Of a stretch of DNA of 64,000 nucleotides, positions 43,253 to 54,069 are shown one piece after another. The position numbers and the translations under genes were made by a program. Source of the stretch: Mycobacterium alsense (GTDB taxonomy: Bacteria; Actinomycetota; Actinomycetes; Mycobacteriales; Mycobacteriaceae); NCBI RefSeq assembly GCF_002086635.1, contig NZ_MVHD01000015.1, positions 35,357-99,356 of the forward strand, given 5' to 3'. The first letter of the stretch is position 1. Every line of letters begins with the position of its first letter. The notes under the pieces are model-generated. The model saw nothing but the letters and a program-made list of their open reading frames with translations, was not told the origin of the DNA and did not search any database.

Positions 43253-44058
43253 TAGACGTTCATCGAGTCCTCCCGCAAAAACGCCACCAGCGTCACCCCG
43301 GCGTCCTCGGCCAGCGAGACCGCCAGCGACGACGGCGCCGACACCGCGGCCAGCACGGGGATGCCGGCCATCACCGCCTTCTGCGTCAGCTCGAACGACG
43401 CCCGCCCGCTGACCAGCAGCACGCACCCCGCCAGCGGCAGCTCGCGGTGTTGCAGCGCCCATCCGACGACCTTGTCGACCGCGTTGTGCCTGCCGATGTC
43501 CTCGCGCACGACCAGCGCGGTGCCGTCGGCTGAGAACAGGGCGGCGGCGTGCAGCCCGCCGGTGGTGTCGAAAACCTTTTGCGCGGCGCGCAGTTGGCCG
43601 GGCATCCCCTGCAGGGTGGCCGCGGCGACGGTCACGGGATCCGTGCCGGGCGTAAAGCGGCCGATCAGCCGCACCGCCTCCAGCGACGCCTTGCCGCACA
43701 CCCCGCACGACGACGTGGTGTAGAAGTTGCGGGTGACGTCGAGATCGGGCGGGCCGACCCCGGGCGCCAGGGTCACGTCCAGCACGTTGTAGGTGTTGGC
43801 GCCGTCGCCGACGCCCTGGGCGCGCCCGCCGCAGTAGCGGATGGTCGCCAGGTCGTCGCGCCCGGAGATCACCCCCTCGGTGAGCAGAAAGCCCTGCGCC
43901 AGCTCGAAATCCGAGCCGGGCGTGCGCATGGTCACCGTGACCGGTGCGCCGTTGACGCGGATCTCCAGCGGCTCCTCGACGGCCAGCGTCTCCGGTCGCG
44001 TGACGGCCCGCTCCGCGGTGAGATGATGCGCGCGCCGGCGCGCCGTGACGCGCCGCAC
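43228..44058 (-). CDS. fdhD: formate dehydrogenase accessory sulfurtransferase FdhD
   Basis: 276 residues, the same as Rv2899c. The sulfur-carrying Cys pair is in [51 protein letters not shown] and [19 protein letters not shown] are family motifs. FdhD passes sulfur from a Cys desulfurase to the molybdenum cofactor of formate dehydrogenase. Its GTG start shares one base with the fdhF stop, so the pair is translationally coupled. The 3' end is duplicated beyond the PPOX gene. Confidence 0.94.
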   Translation of the reverse strand: MRRVTARRRAHHLTAERAVTRPETLAVEEPLEIRVNGAPVTVTMRTPGSDFELAQGFLLTEGVISGRDDLATIRYCGGRAQGVGDGANTYNVLDVTLAPGVGPPDLDVTRNFYTTSSCGVCGKASLEAVRLIGRFTPGTDPVTVAAATLQGMPGQLRAAQKVFDTTGGLHAAALFSADGTALVVREDIGRHNAVDKVVGWALQHRELPLAGCVLLVSGRASFELTQKAVMAGIPVLAAVSAPSSLAVSLAEDAGVTLVAFLREDSMNVYTRADRIT

Positions 44059-46388
44059 TAAGCCGCCGGTTCCAGCCGGATCGTGATCGCCTTGGACACC
44101 GGGGTGTTCGACTTGTCGGCGGTGTGGTCCAGCGGGACGAGCGGATTGGTCTCGGGATAGTAGGCCGCCGCGTTGCCGACCGGCGTCGAGTAGGCGACCA
44201 CCAGGAAGTCCTTCGCGCGGCGCTCCTGCAGCCGCCCCTCGGCGTCGCTGAACTCCGACACCAGATCGACGCGCCCGCCGTCGGTCAGTCCCAGATCCTC
44301 GATGTCGGCCGGGTTGACGAACACCACGCGCCGGCCGCCCTTGACCCCGCGGTAGCGGTCGTCGAGCCCGTAGATCGTGGTGTTGTACTGGTCGTGGCTG
44401 CGCAACGTCTGCAGCACCAGCCGTCCCGGCGGCACCGGCACCCAGCGCAGCGGGTTGATCGCGAAGTTGGCTTTGCCTGTGCTGGTGTGGAATTCGCGTG
44501 CATCACGCGGCGGATGCGGAAGCTGGAAGCCGTCGGGCGCACGCACCTTGCGGTTGTAGTCGGCGCAGCCGGGGACCACCGCGGCGATCGCGTCGCGGAC
44601 GGTGTCGTAGTCGGCGGCGAAGCTCTCCCATGGCACCGGGTGGTCCGCGCCGAGCAGCGTGCGGGCCAGCTGGCAGACGATCTCCACCTCGCTGCGCAGC
44701 TGGTCGCCGGGCGGGTGCAGGCTGCCGCGCGACAGATGCACCATCGACATCGAATCCTCCACCGACACAACCTGCTTGCGCCCGCCGCGGACGTCCCGGT
44801 CGGTGCGGCCCAGCGTCGGCAGGATCAGCGCGGTGGCCCCATGCACGACGTGGCTGCGGTTCAGCTTGGTCGAAATCTGCACGGTCAGCGCGCAATTGCG
44901 CAACGCCGCCTCGGTGACGGAGGTGTCGGGGGTGGCCGACGCGAAGTTGCCGCCCATGCCCACGAACACCCTGGCCCGCCCGTCGCGCATCGCGCGGATC
45001 GCGGCCACGGTGTCGTAGCCGTGCCTGCGCGGGCTGGTGATGCCGAAGTGGCGGTCCAGGGCGGCCAGGAACTCCTCGGGCATCTGCTCCCAGATCCCCA
45101 TGGTGCGGTCGCCCTGCACGTTGGAGTGCCCGCGCACCGGGCACACCCCGGCGCCGGGTTTGCCGATCATGCCGCGCAGCAACAGCACGTTGGTGATCTC
45201 GCCGATGGTGTCGACGGCGTGGGTGTGCTGGGTCAGTCCCATCGCCCAGCACACGACGGTGCGCCGCGAAGCCATCAGCATGGCGGCGACGCGCTCGAGC
45301 TGCCGCCGCTCGACGCCGGTGGCGACGAACACCGTGTCGAGGTCGACGTCGAGGGTCCGGCGCCGGTAGTCGTCGAAGCCGGCGCAGTGCGCGTCGACGA
45401 AGGGCCGGTCGACGACCGTGCCCGGGGCGCGGTCGTCGGCCTCGAGCAGCAACCGGCCCAGGCCGGCGAACAGCGCCATGTCGCCGCCGAGGCGGATCTG
45501 CACGAACTCGTCGGCGATCGGGACGCCGTGCCCGACAACGCCTTTCACCTTCTGCGGATCTTTGAACCGGATCAGGCCGGCCTCGGGCAGGGGGTTGACC
45601 GCGATGATATTGGCGCCGTTGGCCTTCGCCTTCCGCAGCACCGAGAGCATCCGCGGGTGGTTTGTGCCCGGGTTCTGCCCGGCGATGACGATCAGGTCGG
45701 CGTGCGCGACGTCGTCGACGGTGACCGATCCCTTGCCGATGCCGATCGACTCGGTCAGCGCCGACCCCGACGACTCGTGGCACATGTTGGAGCAGTCGGG
45801 CAGGTTGTTGGTGCCGAAGCAGCGGACCATCAGCTGGTAGCAGAACGCGGCCTCGTTGCTGGTGCGGCCGGACGTGTAGAACACCGCCTCGTCGGGGCTG
45901 TCCAGGGCGCCGAGCTGCTCGGCGATCAACCGGTAGGCGTCGTCCCAGCCGATCGGCCGGTAGTGGTCGTCACCGGGTGACAACACCATCGGGTGGGTGA
46001 GCCGGCCCTGCTGGGACAGCCAGTACTCGGGCTTTCCCGACAGTTCGGCCACCGAGTGCCGCGCGAAGAACTCGGGTGTGACGGTGCGTTTGGTGGCCTC
46101 CTCGGCCACGGCCTTGGCGCCGTTTTCGCAGAACTCGGCCACCTTGCGCCCGCCGGGCTCCTCCGGCCACGCGCAGCCGGGGCAGTCGAAGCCGTTGCGC
46201 TGGTTGAGCCGGGCCAGCGCCGCGGCGGTGCGCAGCGCGCCCATCTGCTCGAACCCCCGCTGCAGCGAGACCAGCACCGCCCGCACCCCCGCCGCCTCGC
46301 GCTTGCGCGGGGCGACCGAGACCGCGTGTTCGTCGTAGTCGGCGGGAATATCGGCGCCGTCGCCGGCGGCCGGGCGGTGCAACCTCAC
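44058..46388 (-). CDS. fdhF: FdhF-like molybdopterin oxidoreductase (formate dehydrogenase alpha-subunit type)
   Basis: 776 residues from a GTG at 46388, matching Rv2900c. It has the molybdopterin-guanine-dinucleotide domains ([65 protein letters not shown]) and a C-terminal ADC-like domain ([20 protein letters not shown]). A CPGCAWPE motif is present near residue 73, but the usual four-Cys N-terminal iron-sulfur motif is not, as in the YdeP/FdhF subgroup. The substrate is probably formate or a related compound, supported by the adjacent fdhD. Confidence 0.92.
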   Translation of the reverse strand: MRLHRPAAGDGADIPADYDEHAVSVAPRKREAAGVRAVLVSLQRGFEQMGALRTAAALARLNQRNGFDCPGCAWPEEPGGRKVAEFCENGAKAVAEEATKRTVTPEFFARHSVAELSGKPEYWLSQQGRLTHPMVLSPGDDHYRPIGWDDAYRLIAEQLGALDSPDEAVFYTSGRTSNEAAFCYQLMVRCFGTNNLPDCSNMCHESSGSALTESIGIGKGSVTVDDVAHADLIVIAGQNPGTNHPRMLSVLRKAKANGANIIAVNPLPEAGLIRFKDPQKVKGVVGHGVPIADEFVQIRLGGDMALFAGLGRLLLEADDRAPGTVVDRPFVDAHCAGFDDYRRRTLDVDLDTVFVATGVERRQLERVAAMLMASRRTVVCWAMGLTQHTHAVDTIGEITNVLLLRGMIGKPGAGVCPVRGHSNVQGDRTMGIWEQMPEEFLAALDRHFGITSPRRHGYDTVAAIRAMRDGRARVFVGMGGNFASATPDTSVTEAALRNCALTVQISTKLNRSHVVHGATALILPTLGRTDRDVRGGRKQVVSVEDSMSMVHLSRGSLHPPGDQLRSEVEIVCQLARTLLGADHPVPWESFAADYDTVRDAIAAVVPGCADYNRKVRAPDGFQLPHPPRDAREFHTSTGKANFAINPLRWVPVPPGRLVLQTLRSHDQYNTTIYGLDDRYRGVKGGRRVVFVNPADIEDLGLTDGGRVDLVSEFSDAEGRLQERRAKDFLVVAYSTPVGNAAAYYPETNPLVPLDHTADKSNTPVSKAITIRLEPAA

Positions 46389-46453
46389 AGATTCAAATTA
46401 CCGCCTCGCCAGGCCCGGCCCCGGCGCGCCGTCAGGGCCCCTTCACAGCCCGT

Positions 46454-47434
46454 TCATACCGCGCCGGCCAGCGCCGCCAGGGTGTCCTCCGAGGAGTGGA
46501 CCGGCCGCCACCCGAGCTCGATCCTGGCCTTGGTGGTGTCCATCACCACCGACGTCCGCGCGATGTGCAGCCACTCCAGCACCGACGGCACGAACGGCAC
46601 CCGAGCGAGCGCCGCCGACGCCGCCGAGGCCGCCATCGCCGGAACCCGCACCGGCCGGCCGCCCAGCGCCTTGACCACCTCCGAAACCGTCACCACGCCG
46701 TCGCCGGCGATGTTGTACGCGCCCGGCGGCGCCGGGGCCGTCGCCGCCAGCGCGATCGCCTCGGCGACGTCGTCGTGGTGGACCAGCTGCAGCGGGAAAC
46801 CCGGATCGGGCACGACCGGCTTGAGCACCGGCACCACCCCGGCCAGCGCGCGCAACGGGCCGGGCAGCCGATTCCACGGCATCGCGTCGGCCAGCGCCGT
46901 CGCCCGGGGCCCGGCGACGATGCAGGGCCGCAGCACGAACACCTCGAGGGACGAACCCGCGGTGACGTCGGCGAGCAGCGCCTCGCAGGCGGCCTTCTGC
47001 GCGGAGTAGTAGTGCTCGGGCGACCCGCGTGGCGGCACGTCCTCGGTGAGGGGGACCGGGTTGTCGGCGTGGTAGCCGTAGGCGGCCACCGACGAGGTGT
47101 AGACCAGCCGGCGCGGGCGCTCGGCGGCGACGGTCGCCTCGAACACGTTGCGGGTGCCCTGCAGGTTGATGCGTTCGCTCTCCTCGCGCGAGCCCATGAT
47201 GATGAACGCCAGGTGGATCACCACGTCGGCCTGCGCCACCAGGGCGTCGACGGCCTCGCGGTCGAGGATGTCGCCCTGCTGATAGCCGGTCTTGACCCAG
47301 CCGCTCGACGACGGGTCGAACGGCCGCCGGGCCATCCCGATGATCTTGTCCACCGCGGGCTCGCGCTCCAGCGCGGTCACCGCCGAGATCCCGATCTCGC
47401 CGGTCGGTCCGGTCACCGCCACGGTCAGCCCCAT
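46454..47434 (-). CDS. NAD(P)-dependent epimerase/dehydratase family protein
   Basis: 326 residues, an extended SDR: N-terminal VTGPTGEIG nucleotide motif, QGDILDREAVDALVAQADVV, VIHLAFIIMGS, a YTSSVAAYG segment and the YSAQK catalytic pair, then a C-terminal substrate domain ending ELGWRPVHSSEDTLAAL. Substrate unknown; nucleotide-sugar or sterol-like substrates are both possible for this family. It is divergent from the GAF-ANTAR gene (105-bp gap). Confidence 0.85.
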   Translation of the reverse strand: MGLTVAVTGPTGEIGISAVTALEREPAVDKIIGMARRPFDPSSSGWVKTGYQQGDILDREAVDALVAQADVVIHLAFIIMGSREESERINLQGTRNVFEATVAAERPRRLVYTSSVAAYGYHADNPVPLTEDVPPRGSPEHYYSAQKAACEALLADVTAGSSLEVFVLRPCIVAGPRATALADAMPWNRLPGPLRALAGVVPVLKPVVPDPGFPLQLVHHDDVAEAIALAATAPAPPGAYNIAGDGVVTVSEVVKALGGRPVRVPAMAASAASAALARVPFVPSVLEWLHIARTSVVMDTTKARIELGWRPVHSSEDTLAALAGAV

Positions 47435-47539
47435 TCACATGAGCTTCCCCTCCGTGTCACCCTGAAACCACGAGTGACGAAAGACGCAAGTCGAATTGCA
47501 TGCGGGTCGAACGCCGACACCGCGGGAACGGGGCACAAC

Positions 47540-48310
47540 GTGGCAGACGGACCGATTACGGACCCGAGCGGTTCGGTAACGGGCGACGGGAGGGCCGACC
47601 CGGCGACCGTCTTCGCCGCGCTCGCCGAGATCATCTATCAGGGCTCGGACGCCACCGAGATGTACGCCGCCATCTGCGTCGCCGCCACCCTGGCCATCCG
47701 CGGCTGCGACCACGCCAGCCTGTTGGTGCGCGACAACGACCGCTACGTGACCGTCGGCGCCAGCGACGCGATAGCCCACCGGATCGACGAGCTGGAGCGC
47801 CGCGCCGGCGACGGGCCCTGCATCGACGCGATCGAGGAGGAGACGCCCCAGATCGACCCCGACCTGACGTCGCCGTCGCTGTGGCCCAAGCTCGCCGCCA
47901 TCCTGGTCGAAGAGACGCCGGTGCGCGGGGCGATGGGCTTCCGCCTGCTGGTGGAAAAGCGCAAGGGCGCCGCGCTCAACCTGTTCAGCGACACCCCCAA
48001 CGTGTTCGACGCCGAGTCCGCCGGGCGGGCGGCCGTGCTGGCGGCGTTCGCCAGCGTGGCCATCAACGCGGTCGCCAAGGGCCAGGACGCCGCCACGCTG
48101 CGCCGCGGGCTGCTGTCCAACCGCGAGATCGGCAAGGCGGTCGGCATGCTGATGTTGCTGCACGACCTGTCCGAGGACCAGGCGTTCGACATGTTGCGCC
48201 GCCACTCGCAGGCGCTGAACGTCAAGCTGGCCGAGGTGGCCCGCGCCGTCATCGACAATCGCGGCCGGCTGCCGTCCGACCTCGGGAGCCAGCTTCCGCC
48301 CGCCACCTAG
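47540..48310 (+). CDS. GAF-ANTAR RNA-binding antiterminator-type regulator
   Basis: 256 residues from the GTG at 47540 (start uncertain; upstream in-frame codons exist). Residues 25-175 are a GAF domain (TEMYAAICVAATLAIRGCDH, LERRAGDGPCIDAIEEETPQ). Residues 185-245 are an ANTAR domain (RGLLSNREIGKAVGMLMLLH, EDQAFDMLRRHSQALNVKLA). ANTAR domains bind paired RNA hairpins to block termination. In mycobacteria many such proteins are orphans whose GAF domain senses a small ligand or redox state. No target hairpin pair was found nearby. Confidence 0.88.
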   Translation: MADGPITDPSGSVTGDGRADPATVFAALAEIIYQGSDATEMYAAICVAATLAIRGCDHASLLVRDNDRYVTVGASDAIAHRIDELERRAGDGPCIDAIEEETPQIDPDLTSPSLWPKLAAILVEETPVRGAMGFRLLVEKRKGAALNLFSDTPNVFDAESAGRAAVLAAFASVAINAVAKGQDAATLRRGLLSNREIGKAVGMLMLLHDLSEDQAFDMLRRHSQALNVKLAEVARAVIDNRGRLPSDLGSQLPPAT

Positions 48311-48319
48311 CGGGACGGC

Positions 48320-48625
48320 CTACTCGGGCAGCCGGAGCTCCGGCTTCTCCACCTCTTCGATGTTGACGTCCTTGAAGGTGACGACTTTGACCTGCTTGAC
48401 GAAGCGGGCCGGGCGGTACATGTCCCACACCCAGGCGTCGGAGAGCCGCAGCTCGAAGTACACCTCGCCGTCGGCGTTGCGCGGCGTCATCTCCACGCTG
48501 TTGGCCAGGTAGAAGCGCCGCTCGGTCTCCACGACGTAGCTGAACTGGCCGACGATGTCCTTGTATTCGCGGTACAGCGAGAGCTCCATCTCGGTTTCAT
48601 ACTTTTCGAGATCTTCCGCACTCAT
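48320..48625 (-). CDS. DUF2469 protein (Rv2901c-like)
   Basis: 101 residues from the ATG at 48625, exactly the Rv2901c length. It starts MSAEDLEKYETEMELSLYRE and is acidic with a conserved aromatic core (YKDIVGQFSYVVETERRFYL, LSDAWVWDMYRPARFVKQVK). Function unknown; it is kept downstream of rnhB across actinobacteria. It is 43 bp after the rnhB stop in the rplS-lepB-rnhB run. Confidence 0.9.
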   Translation of the reverse strand: MSAEDLEKYETEMELSLYREYKDIVGQFSYVVETERRFYLANSVEMTPRNADGEVYFELRLSDAWVWDMYRPARFVKQVKVVTFKDVNIEEVEKPELRLPE

Positions 48626-48668
48626 CTGCTCAGACGTCCTTCTCCCGGCTACCTGGTCCCATCTTTCC

Positions 48669-49397
48669 TCACTGCCATCCCGCACGCTCGGCCGGAGGGT
48701 CCGGTTTGCACTCGGCCACCACCCGGCCGCCCGAACCGTCGGACCCGACGGACACGCGCCGGACGTTGATGAACGAATAGCGGTGCTCGGCGCACGGGCC
48801 CAGGCGGGTCAGGGCCGTCGAATGCGCCGGCGTGCTGTAGCCCTTGTGCTCGGCGAAGCCGTAGCCGGGGTGTTCGGCGTCCATCGCGACCATCAGCCGG
48901 TCGCGGCTGACTTTGGCCAGCACGCTCGCCGCGGCGATGCAGGCGGCCACCGCGTCCCCGCCGATCACCGGCAGCGACGGCATCGGCAGCCCCGGCACGC
49001 GAAAGCCGTCGCTCAGCACGTAACCCGGGCGCACGGACAGCCCGGCCACCGCGCGCCGCATGCCCTCGATGTTGGCCACGTGCACCCCGCGGCGGTCGAC
49101 CTCCGCCGACGGGATGAACACCACGTGGTAGGCCAGGGCGTAGCGGCGGATCAGCGGGAACAGCTTCTCCCGCGCCTTTTCGGTGAGCTTCTTCGAATCG
49201 TCAAGGAGGGCAAGGCTTTCCAGCCGGCCGGGCCCGAGCACGCAGGCCGCCACGACCAGCGGGCCCGCGCAGGCCCCGCGGCCCACCTCGTCCACGCCGG
49301 CCACCGGCCCCAGCCCGCCGCGGTACAGCGCGGACTCCAGGGTGCGCAACCCCCCAGACTTGCGGATCACCGTCCGCGGCGGCCAGGTGGTCGCCAC
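48669..49397 (-). CDS. rnhB: ribonuclease HII
   Basis: The GTG at 49397 ([16 protein letters not shown]) is 2 bp past the lepB stop and gives 242 residues; the open frame upstream overlaps lepB and is not conserved. Active-site motifs: [17 protein letters not shown] (Asp36, Glu37), [35 protein letters not shown] and [17 protein letters not shown]. It removes ribonucleotides from DNA. Confidence 0.95.
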   Translation of the reverse strand: MATTWPPRTVIRKSGGLRTLESALYRGGLGPVAGVDEVGRGACAGPLVVAACVLGPGRLESLALLDDSKKLTEKAREKLFPLIRRYALAYHVVFIPSAEVDRRGVHVANIEGMRRAVAGLSVRPGYVLSDGFRVPGLPMPSLPVIGGDAVAACIAAASVLAKVSRDRLMVAMDAEHPGYGFAEHKGYSTPAHSTALTRLGPCAEHRYSFINVRRVSVGSDGSGGRVVAECKPDPPAERAGWQ

Positions 49398-49399
49398 GG

Positions 49400-50287
49400 C
49401 TACCGGCTCTGTTGGGGATTCACCGATCCAACACCGCCCCATCGCGACGGCGGCCACACGATGAATCTGGCCTTGCCGATGACGTTGGACACCGGCACCG
49501 TTCCCGAGTTCGGGTCACCGGTGCACAAGATCCCCTTGAGCGCGTCGGCGGGGACGCTGGTGCAGTGCGCGCGCGAGTCCGCCGAGTGCGTGCGGTTGTC
49601 GCCCATCACCCACAGCCGCCCGGCCGGCACGGCCACCGGCCCGAACTCGCTGCCCAGACAGGGGTACTTCGCCGGGTCGGCCATCATCGTGTTCGGATCC
49701 AGGTACGGCTCCTTGAGCGGCTTGCCGTCGACGGTCAGCCCGGTTTCCGCCCGGCACGCCACCGTCTGCCCGCCGACCGCGATGACGCGCTTGACCAGGT
49801 CGTTCTCGTCGGGCGGCACGAAGCCGATGAACGACAGACCGTCCTGCACGAAGCGCAGCGCGGTGTTGTTCGAGCGGATCGACTTGTACCCGGCGTTCCA
49901 CGACGGCGGCCCCTTGAAGACGATCACGTCGCCGGGCCCCGGCCGACCGAACCGGTAGGTGAGCTTGTCGACCATGATCCGGTCGCCGACGCAGCCCGTG
50001 CACCCGTGCAGGGTGGGCTCCATGGATTCCGACGGAATCAGGTACGGGCGGGCGATGAACGTCAGCATGACGTAGTAGAGCGCCACCGCGATCACCGCGA
50101 GGATCGCGATTTCGCGCAGCGTCGACTTCTTCTTGCGCGCCGGCTCGGAAGCCCCGGCCCGCTCGGTCTCCTCGTCGGGGGCCGCGGTCGCGCCGGGATC
50201 CTCGGGGTCGCGGGTCGAGACCTTCGGTTCGCTCTGGCCGGCGTCGGCGTCGGACTGGGGCTCGGGCGAGTCCGTGGTATCCGTCAC
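49400..50287 (-). CDS. lepB: signal peptidase I
   Basis: 295 residues. The acidic N-terminus (50 residues) precedes a membrane helix ([20 protein letters not shown]). The catalytic Ser88 lies in [12 protein letters not shown] and the general base Lys166 in [10 protein letters not shown]; the [11 protein letters not shown] box follows. It cuts signal peptides of exported proteins outside the membrane. It is 24 bp downstream of rplS, and its stop is 2 bp from the rnhB start. Confidence 0.96.
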   Translation of the reverse strand: MTDTTDSPEPQSDADAGQSEPKVSTRDPEDPGATAAPDEETERAGASEPARKKKSTLREIAILAVIAVALYYVMLTFIARPYLIPSESMEPTLHGCTGCVGDRIMVDKLTYRFGRPGPGDVIVFKGPPSWNAGYKSIRSNNTALRFVQDGLSFIGFVPPDENDLVKRVIAVGGQTVACRAETGLTVDGKPLKEPYLDPNTMMADPAKYPCLGSEFGPVAVPAGRLWVMGDNRTHSADSRAHCTSVPADALKGILCTGDPNSGTVPVSNVIGKARFIVWPPSRWGGVGSVNPQQSR

Positions 50288-50311
50288 GAGATCAGCGTAG
50301 CCAGGGCGGCG

Positions 50312-50653
50312 TCAGCGCTTTTCCTTGATCTTGGCCTTCTTGCCGCGGAGTTCACGCAGGTAGTACAGCTTGGCGCGGCGGACGTCGCCACGGGTCACCA
50401 CCTCGATATGGTCGATGTTCGGCGAATGCACCGGGAAGGTCCGCTCGACGCCGACGCCATAGCTCTCCTTGCGCACGGTGAACGTCTCCCGGATTCCCCC
50501 GCCCTGCCGGCGGATCACCACACCCTTGAACACCTGGATGCGCTCCTTGGCGCCCTCGATGACCTTGACGTGCACGTTGATGGTGTCGCCCGGGCTGAAG
50601 GCCGGGATGTCGTCGCGCAGCGACGCCTGGTCGACGAAGTCCAGCCTGTTCAT
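50312..50653 (-). CDS. rplS: 50S ribosomal protein L19
   Basis: 113 residues, standard length. It has the L19 sequence [52 protein letters not shown] and the basic end [11 protein letters not shown]. It sits at the subunit interface. It heads the rplS-lepB-rnhB-DUF2469 run, with its promoter in the 330-bp divergent region shared with lppW (50654-50982). Confidence 0.97.
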   Translation of the reverse strand: MNRLDFVDQASLRDDIPAFSPGDTINVHVKVIEGAKERIQVFKGVVIRRQGGGIRETFTVRKESYGVGVERTFPVHSPNIDHIEVVTRGDVRRAKLYYLRELRGKKAKIKEKR

Positions 50654-50982
50654 CGTTAGAACTTCCTTGCGCTCGCGGCCTGCGACCGCGGCCCACGCGC
50701 GGGCGTGGGGCGGTCATCAAGCCGATGGGTTTCGGGCTTTGTGCGTGCATCTCGCGGCGGCCGGGACACGGCCGGGACCCGCTCACGGGCTCGAGACAAC
50801 TGCACAATTGTGCCAGACGGCCCGCCTGCAGTGAAAATCACAGGTAAACGTCGCGGTTCGTCGCGCGCCGAAGGGCCCGGTGAGTGGTACATATGACTGG
50901 GGTCAAAACGCGCTAGTCGAACCCGGGGTAGTGGCGATGCGGCCCGCCCATGTGCCGGATCGAGGTCCGAGGAGATCCAGGG

Positions 50983-51939
50983 ATGCGCGCCCGCCCAAGC
51001 ACCGTGCTCGCCGCCGTCGCGGCGGTGACGCTGGTGCTGGCCGGGTGCGACCAGGCGCTGGTGGCGTCGCGGCCCCGGCCGGCGGCGGCCGCCGATGCCG
51101 GGCACGGCGCGCCGGCCCGTGCGTCCGTGCCGCAGCCGGAGACGGTGCAGCTGCTGCTGGACAGCGTGCCGCTGCACGGGCCGCCGCAGGCGCTGTCCGG
51201 GACGGTGTTCGGCGGCCTGCCGGCGCGCATCCAGCGGGCCATCGACGAGGCGGCCGCGGCCGGGGCGGCGTTGTCGGTCGCCGTCCTCGACCGCAAGACC
51301 CACGAGTTCGTCGCCAACGGCAACGGCCAGGTCGTCGGCACCGCCTCGGTGGCCAAGCTGTTCATCGCCGACGACCTGCTGCTGGCCGAATCGCAGGGCA
51401 GGACCACCCTGTCGGCGGAGGACCGCCGGGATCTCGACGCCATGTTGCAGTCGTCCGACGACGGCGCGGCCGAGAAGTTCTGGGCCCAGGGCGGCGGCGA
51501 GGCCATCATCACCCAGGTCGCGACCCGGTACGGGCTGTCGTCCACCACCCCGCCCAGCGATGGGCGCTGGTGGAACACCATGAGCACGCTGACCGACCTG
51601 GTCCGCTACTACGACATGCTGCTCGACGGGTCGGGCGGGCTGCCGGTCGGGCGGGCCATGGTCATCGTCGACGACCTGGCCCGGTCGACGGCCAGCGGGG
51701 TCGACGGGTATCCGCAGCGGTTCGGCATTCCCGAGGGGCTGTTCGCCGAGCCGGTGGCGGTCAAGCAGGGCTGGATGTGCTGCATCGGCAGCGACTGGAT
51801 GCACCTGTCGACCGGGGTGATCGGCGCGGACCACCGCTACGTCATGGTGGTCCAGTCGCTGCAGACCACCGACGACGCCACCGCGCGCCAGACGATCACC
51901 CAGGCCGTCAGGACGATATTTCCCAACGGCCGGATCTGA
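50983..51939 (+). CDS. lppW: lipoprotein LppW, serine beta-lactamase-like fold
   Basis: 318 residues from the ATG at 50983 (AGGAGA upstream). The lipobox VLAGC is at about residue 22. The body resembles class A beta-lactamases and DD-peptidases: SVAK in GTASVAKLFI is in the SxxK position, SSDDGAAEKFW stands where SDN is expected, and VKQGWMCC replaces KTG. So the nucleophile is kept but the other motifs are degenerate; activity is uncertain. It matches Rv2905. It should be surface-anchored. A strong hairpin follows at 51990. Confidence 0.88.
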   Translation: MRARPSTVLAAVAAVTLVLAGCDQALVASRPRPAAAADAGHGAPARASVPQPETVQLLLDSVPLHGPPQALSGTVFGGLPARIQRAIDEAAAAGAALSVAVLDRKTHEFVANGNGQVVGTASVAKLFIADDLLLAESQGRTTLSAEDRRDLDAMLQSSDDGAAEKFWAQGGGEAIITQVATRYGLSSTTPPSDGRWWNTMSTLTDLVRYYDMLLDGSGGLPVGRAMVIVDDLARSTASGVDGYPQRFGIPEGLFAEPVAVKQGWMCCIGSDWMHLSTGVIGADHRYVMVVQSLQTTDDATARQTITQAVRTIFPNGRI

Positions 51940-51989
51940 CGGGCCGCGCCTCGGCGCGAGCTGGGGGTGCCCCCGCGAAGCTGGGGGAA

Positions 51990-52031
51990 CGCAGAATCGC
52001 ACGCGATCGGCCCGATCTATGCGATTCTGCG
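51990..52031. terminator. bidirectional hairpin between lppW and trmD
   Basis: CGCAGAATCGCA (51990-52001) pairs perfectly with TGCGATTCTGCG (52020-52031), and the interior holds a second GATCGG/CCGATC stem. It lies between the convergent ends of lppW and trmD and can stop both. Just left of it (51950-51989) is a short repeated GCGAGCTGGGGG/GCGAAGCTGGGGG motif. Confidence 0.7.
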
Positions 52032-52047
52032 TCTGCTCGCCAGTCAT

Positions 52048-52725
52048 TCAGTCCAGCAAGTCCGGGCGGCGTTCGCGGGTGCGCCGCAGCGAGACCTCGC
52101 GGCGCCATCCGGCGATGCGCGCGTGATCCCCGGAGAGCAGGACGTCGGGGACGTCGAGCCCGCGCCAGCTCGGCGGCCGCGTGTACGACGGGCCTTCGAG
52201 CAGCCCGTTCGAGTGCGAATCGTCTTGGTGCGACTGCGGGTTGCCGATGACTTCGGGCAGCAGACGGACCACCGCCTCGATCATCACCACCGCCGCCGAC
52301 TCCCCGCCCGGCAGCACGTAGTCGCCGATCGAGACCTCCTCGACCCGCATCCGCCGCGCGGCGTCCTCGACGACCCGCTGGTCGATGCCCTCGTAGCGTC
52401 CGCACGCGAACACCAGGTGCCGCTCGGCGGACCAGCGCCGGGCGGTGGCCTGGGTGAAGAGCGTGCCCGCCGGGGTGGGGACCACCAAAAGCGTTTCGCC
52501 GGAACAGGTCTCGTCCAGCGCTTCGCCCCAGACCGGGGCCTTCATGACCATCCCGGGGCCGCCGCCGTAGGGGGCGTCGTCCACCGAGTGGTGCACGTCG
52601 TAGGTCCAGCGGCGCAGGTCGTGCACGCGCAGGTCGACCAGGCCCGACGCGATCGCCTTGCCCGGCAACGATTGTCGAAGCGGGTCCAGGTAGGCCGGGA
52701 AGATCGTGATGACGTCGATTCGCAC
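52048..52725 (-). CDS. trmD: tRNA (guanine-N1)-methyltransferase
   Basis: 225 residues. SPOUT-class motifs: [44 protein letters not shown] and the knot [16 protein letters not shown]. It methylates G37 of tRNAs with SAM, preventing frameshifts. It is 2 bp downstream of rimM in the conserved rpsP-KH-rimM-trmD operon. Confidence 0.96.
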   Translation of the reverse strand: MRIDVITIFPAYLDPLRQSLPGKAIASGLVDLRVHDLRRWTYDVHHSVDDAPYGGGPGMVMKAPVWGEALDETCSGETLLVVPTPAGTLFTQATARRWSAERHLVFACGRYEGIDQRVVEDAARRMRVEEVSIGDYVLPGGESAAVVMIEAVVRLLPEVIGNPQSHQDDSHSNGLLEGPSYTRPPSWRGLDVPDVLLSGDHARIAGWRREVSLRRTRERRPDLLD

Positions 52726-52727
52726 GG

Positions 52728-53258
52728 CTACCCCAATTCCAGCAGGCCGTCGGGCGGATCGATCTCGATCACCCCGTCGTCCAGCGACACCGACGTGACG
52801 ATGGCGCCGACGAACGGCACCAGCGCTTCGTCGTTCACGCCGCCGGGGGTGCGCCGCACCGCCAGCAGCTCACCCGCGGCGGTGTGCAGCACCTCGGCGA
52901 CGACACCGACGTCCGCTCCCGTCGTCGTCCGCACGCGCAGGCCCTCCAGCTGGTGGTCGTAGTAGGTGTCCGGCTCGTCGATGGGCGGCAGGTCCTCGGA
53001 GTCCACGACGAACAGGCTGCCCCGCAACGTCTCCGCGGTGTCGCGGTCGTCGACCCCGGCCAGCCGCAGCAGCAGCCGGCCCCCGTGCTCGCGGGCCTGG
53101 TCGATGACGAAACTGCGTTCCTCACCGGTGCGAGAGTTCTTGGCGCGCAACGTATTACCCGGAGTGAACCGCGCGTCGGGATCGTCGGTGCGGATCTCGA
53201 CGACCACCTCGCCGCCGATGCCGTGCGCCTTGACCACCCGCCCGACCGTTAACTCCAA
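52728..53258 (-). CDS. rimM: ribosome maturation factor RimM
   Basis: 176 residues. The N-terminal domain ([20 protein letters not shown]) and the PRC-barrel domain ([20 protein letters not shown], then [20 protein letters not shown] and DGLLEL) are complete. It binds ribosomal protein S19 to help mature the 30S head. It lies 23 bp after the KH-domain gene. Confidence 0.95.
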   Translation of the reverse strand: MELTVGRVVKAHGIGGEVVVEIRTDDPDARFTPGNTLRAKNSRTGEERSFVIDQAREHGGRLLLRLAGVDDRDTAETLRGSLFVVDSEDLPPIDEPDTYYDHQLEGLRVRTTTGADVGVVAEVLHTAAGELLAVRRTPGGVNDEALVPFVGAIVTSVSLDDGVIEIDPPDGLLELG

Positions 53259-53281
53259 GGGAGCTCCATGAGCAGCGCGCG

Positions 53282-53524
53282 CTACTGGTCGGTGTCCACC
53301 ACGTCGACGCGAATGCCGCGGCCGCCGATCCCGGCGACCAGCGTGCGCAGGGCGGTCGCGGTGCGTCCCCCGCGGCCGATCACCTTGCCGAGATCGTCGG
53401 GGTGGACGTGCACCTCCACCGTGCGCCCGCGCCGGCTCGTCACCATGTCCACCCGCACGTCGTCGGGGTTGTCGACGATCCCGCGGACCAGGTGCTCGAC
53501 TGCGTCAACGACGACCGTGCTCAC
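53282..53524 (-). CDS. khpA: KH-domain RNA-binding protein (KhpA family)
   Basis: 80 residues with the KH signature [18 protein letters not shown]. It starts [20 protein letters not shown], as in Rv2908c. KhpA-type proteins bind RNA broadly and affect cell-wall synthesis and division in Gram-positive bacteria. It is 5 bp after the rpsP stop. Confidence 0.93.
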   Translation of the reverse strand: MSTVVVDAVEHLVRGIVDNPDDVRVDMVTSRRGRTVEVHVHPDDLGKVIGRGGRTATALRTLVAGIGGRGIRVDVVDTDQ

Positions 53525-53529
53525 GTCGG

Positions 53530-54069
53530 TCAGCTTTCGCTCGTCGGCTCGGCCGGCGTCTCCGCGGGCGCCTCGGCGGGTGTCTCGGCTTGCGCCTCGG
53601 CTTCGGCCGGCGTCTCGGCCTCGGTCGGCGTCTCGGCCGGCGTCTCGGCCTCGGCCTTTTCGGCCTTGGCGGCCTTCTTCGCGGGGGCCTTCTTCTTCGG
53701 CTTGGCGGCCTCGGTGGTGGGGGCGCCGTCGGCCTCGGCCAGCGCGGCGTTGAACAGCTCCAGCTTGCTGGGCTTGGCGGGCTTGACCTTCAGCCGGCCC
53801 TCGGCGCCGGGCAGGCCCTTGAACTTCTGCCAGTCACCGGTGATCTGCAGCAGCTTGCGGACGGGTTCGGTGGGCTGGGCACCCACCGAAAGCCAGTACT
53901 GGGCGCGCTCGGAGTTGATCTCGATCAGGCTCGGGTCTTCTTTGGGGTGATACCGGCCGATGATCTCGATCGCGCGGCCGTCGCGGCGGGTCCGGGCGTC
54001 GGCGACGGCGATGCGGTACTGGGGATTGCGGATTTTGCCAAGCCGGGTGAGCTTGATCTTCACAGCCAT
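53530..54069 (-). CDS. rpsP: 30S ribosomal protein S16
   Basis: The ATG at 54069 ([20 protein letters not shown]) gives 179 residues. The first 100 are a normal S16 core ([36 protein letters not shown]). The last 75 are a Lys/Ala stretch, then a low-complexity tail of repeated Ala-Glu-Thr-Pro type, longer than in M. tuberculosis (162 residues in all). The tail is probably disordered on the ribosome surface. It heads the rpsP-KH-rimM-trmD operon; its promoter lies in the 170-bp gap 54070-54239. Confidence 0.95.
   Translation of the reverse strand: MAVKIKLTRLGKIRNPQYRIAVADARTRRDGRAIEIIGRYHPKEDPSLIEINSERAQYWLSVGAQPTEPVRKLLQITGDWQKFKGLPGAEGRLKVKPAKPSKLELFNAALAEADGAPTTEAAKPKKKAPAKKAAKAEKAEAETPAETPTEAETPAEAEAQAETPAEAPAETPAEPTSES

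Noticed and set aside
44124..45980. A plus-strand frame of about 620 codons opposite fdhF
   Set aside because: fdhF and its molybdopterin motifs occupy the other strand; the frame has no family resemblance.
53402..53950. A plus-strand frame of Ala/Gly/Ser-rich repeats opposite rpsP
   Set aside because: It mirrors the repetitive S16 tail codons; no ribosome binding site or homologue is apparent.
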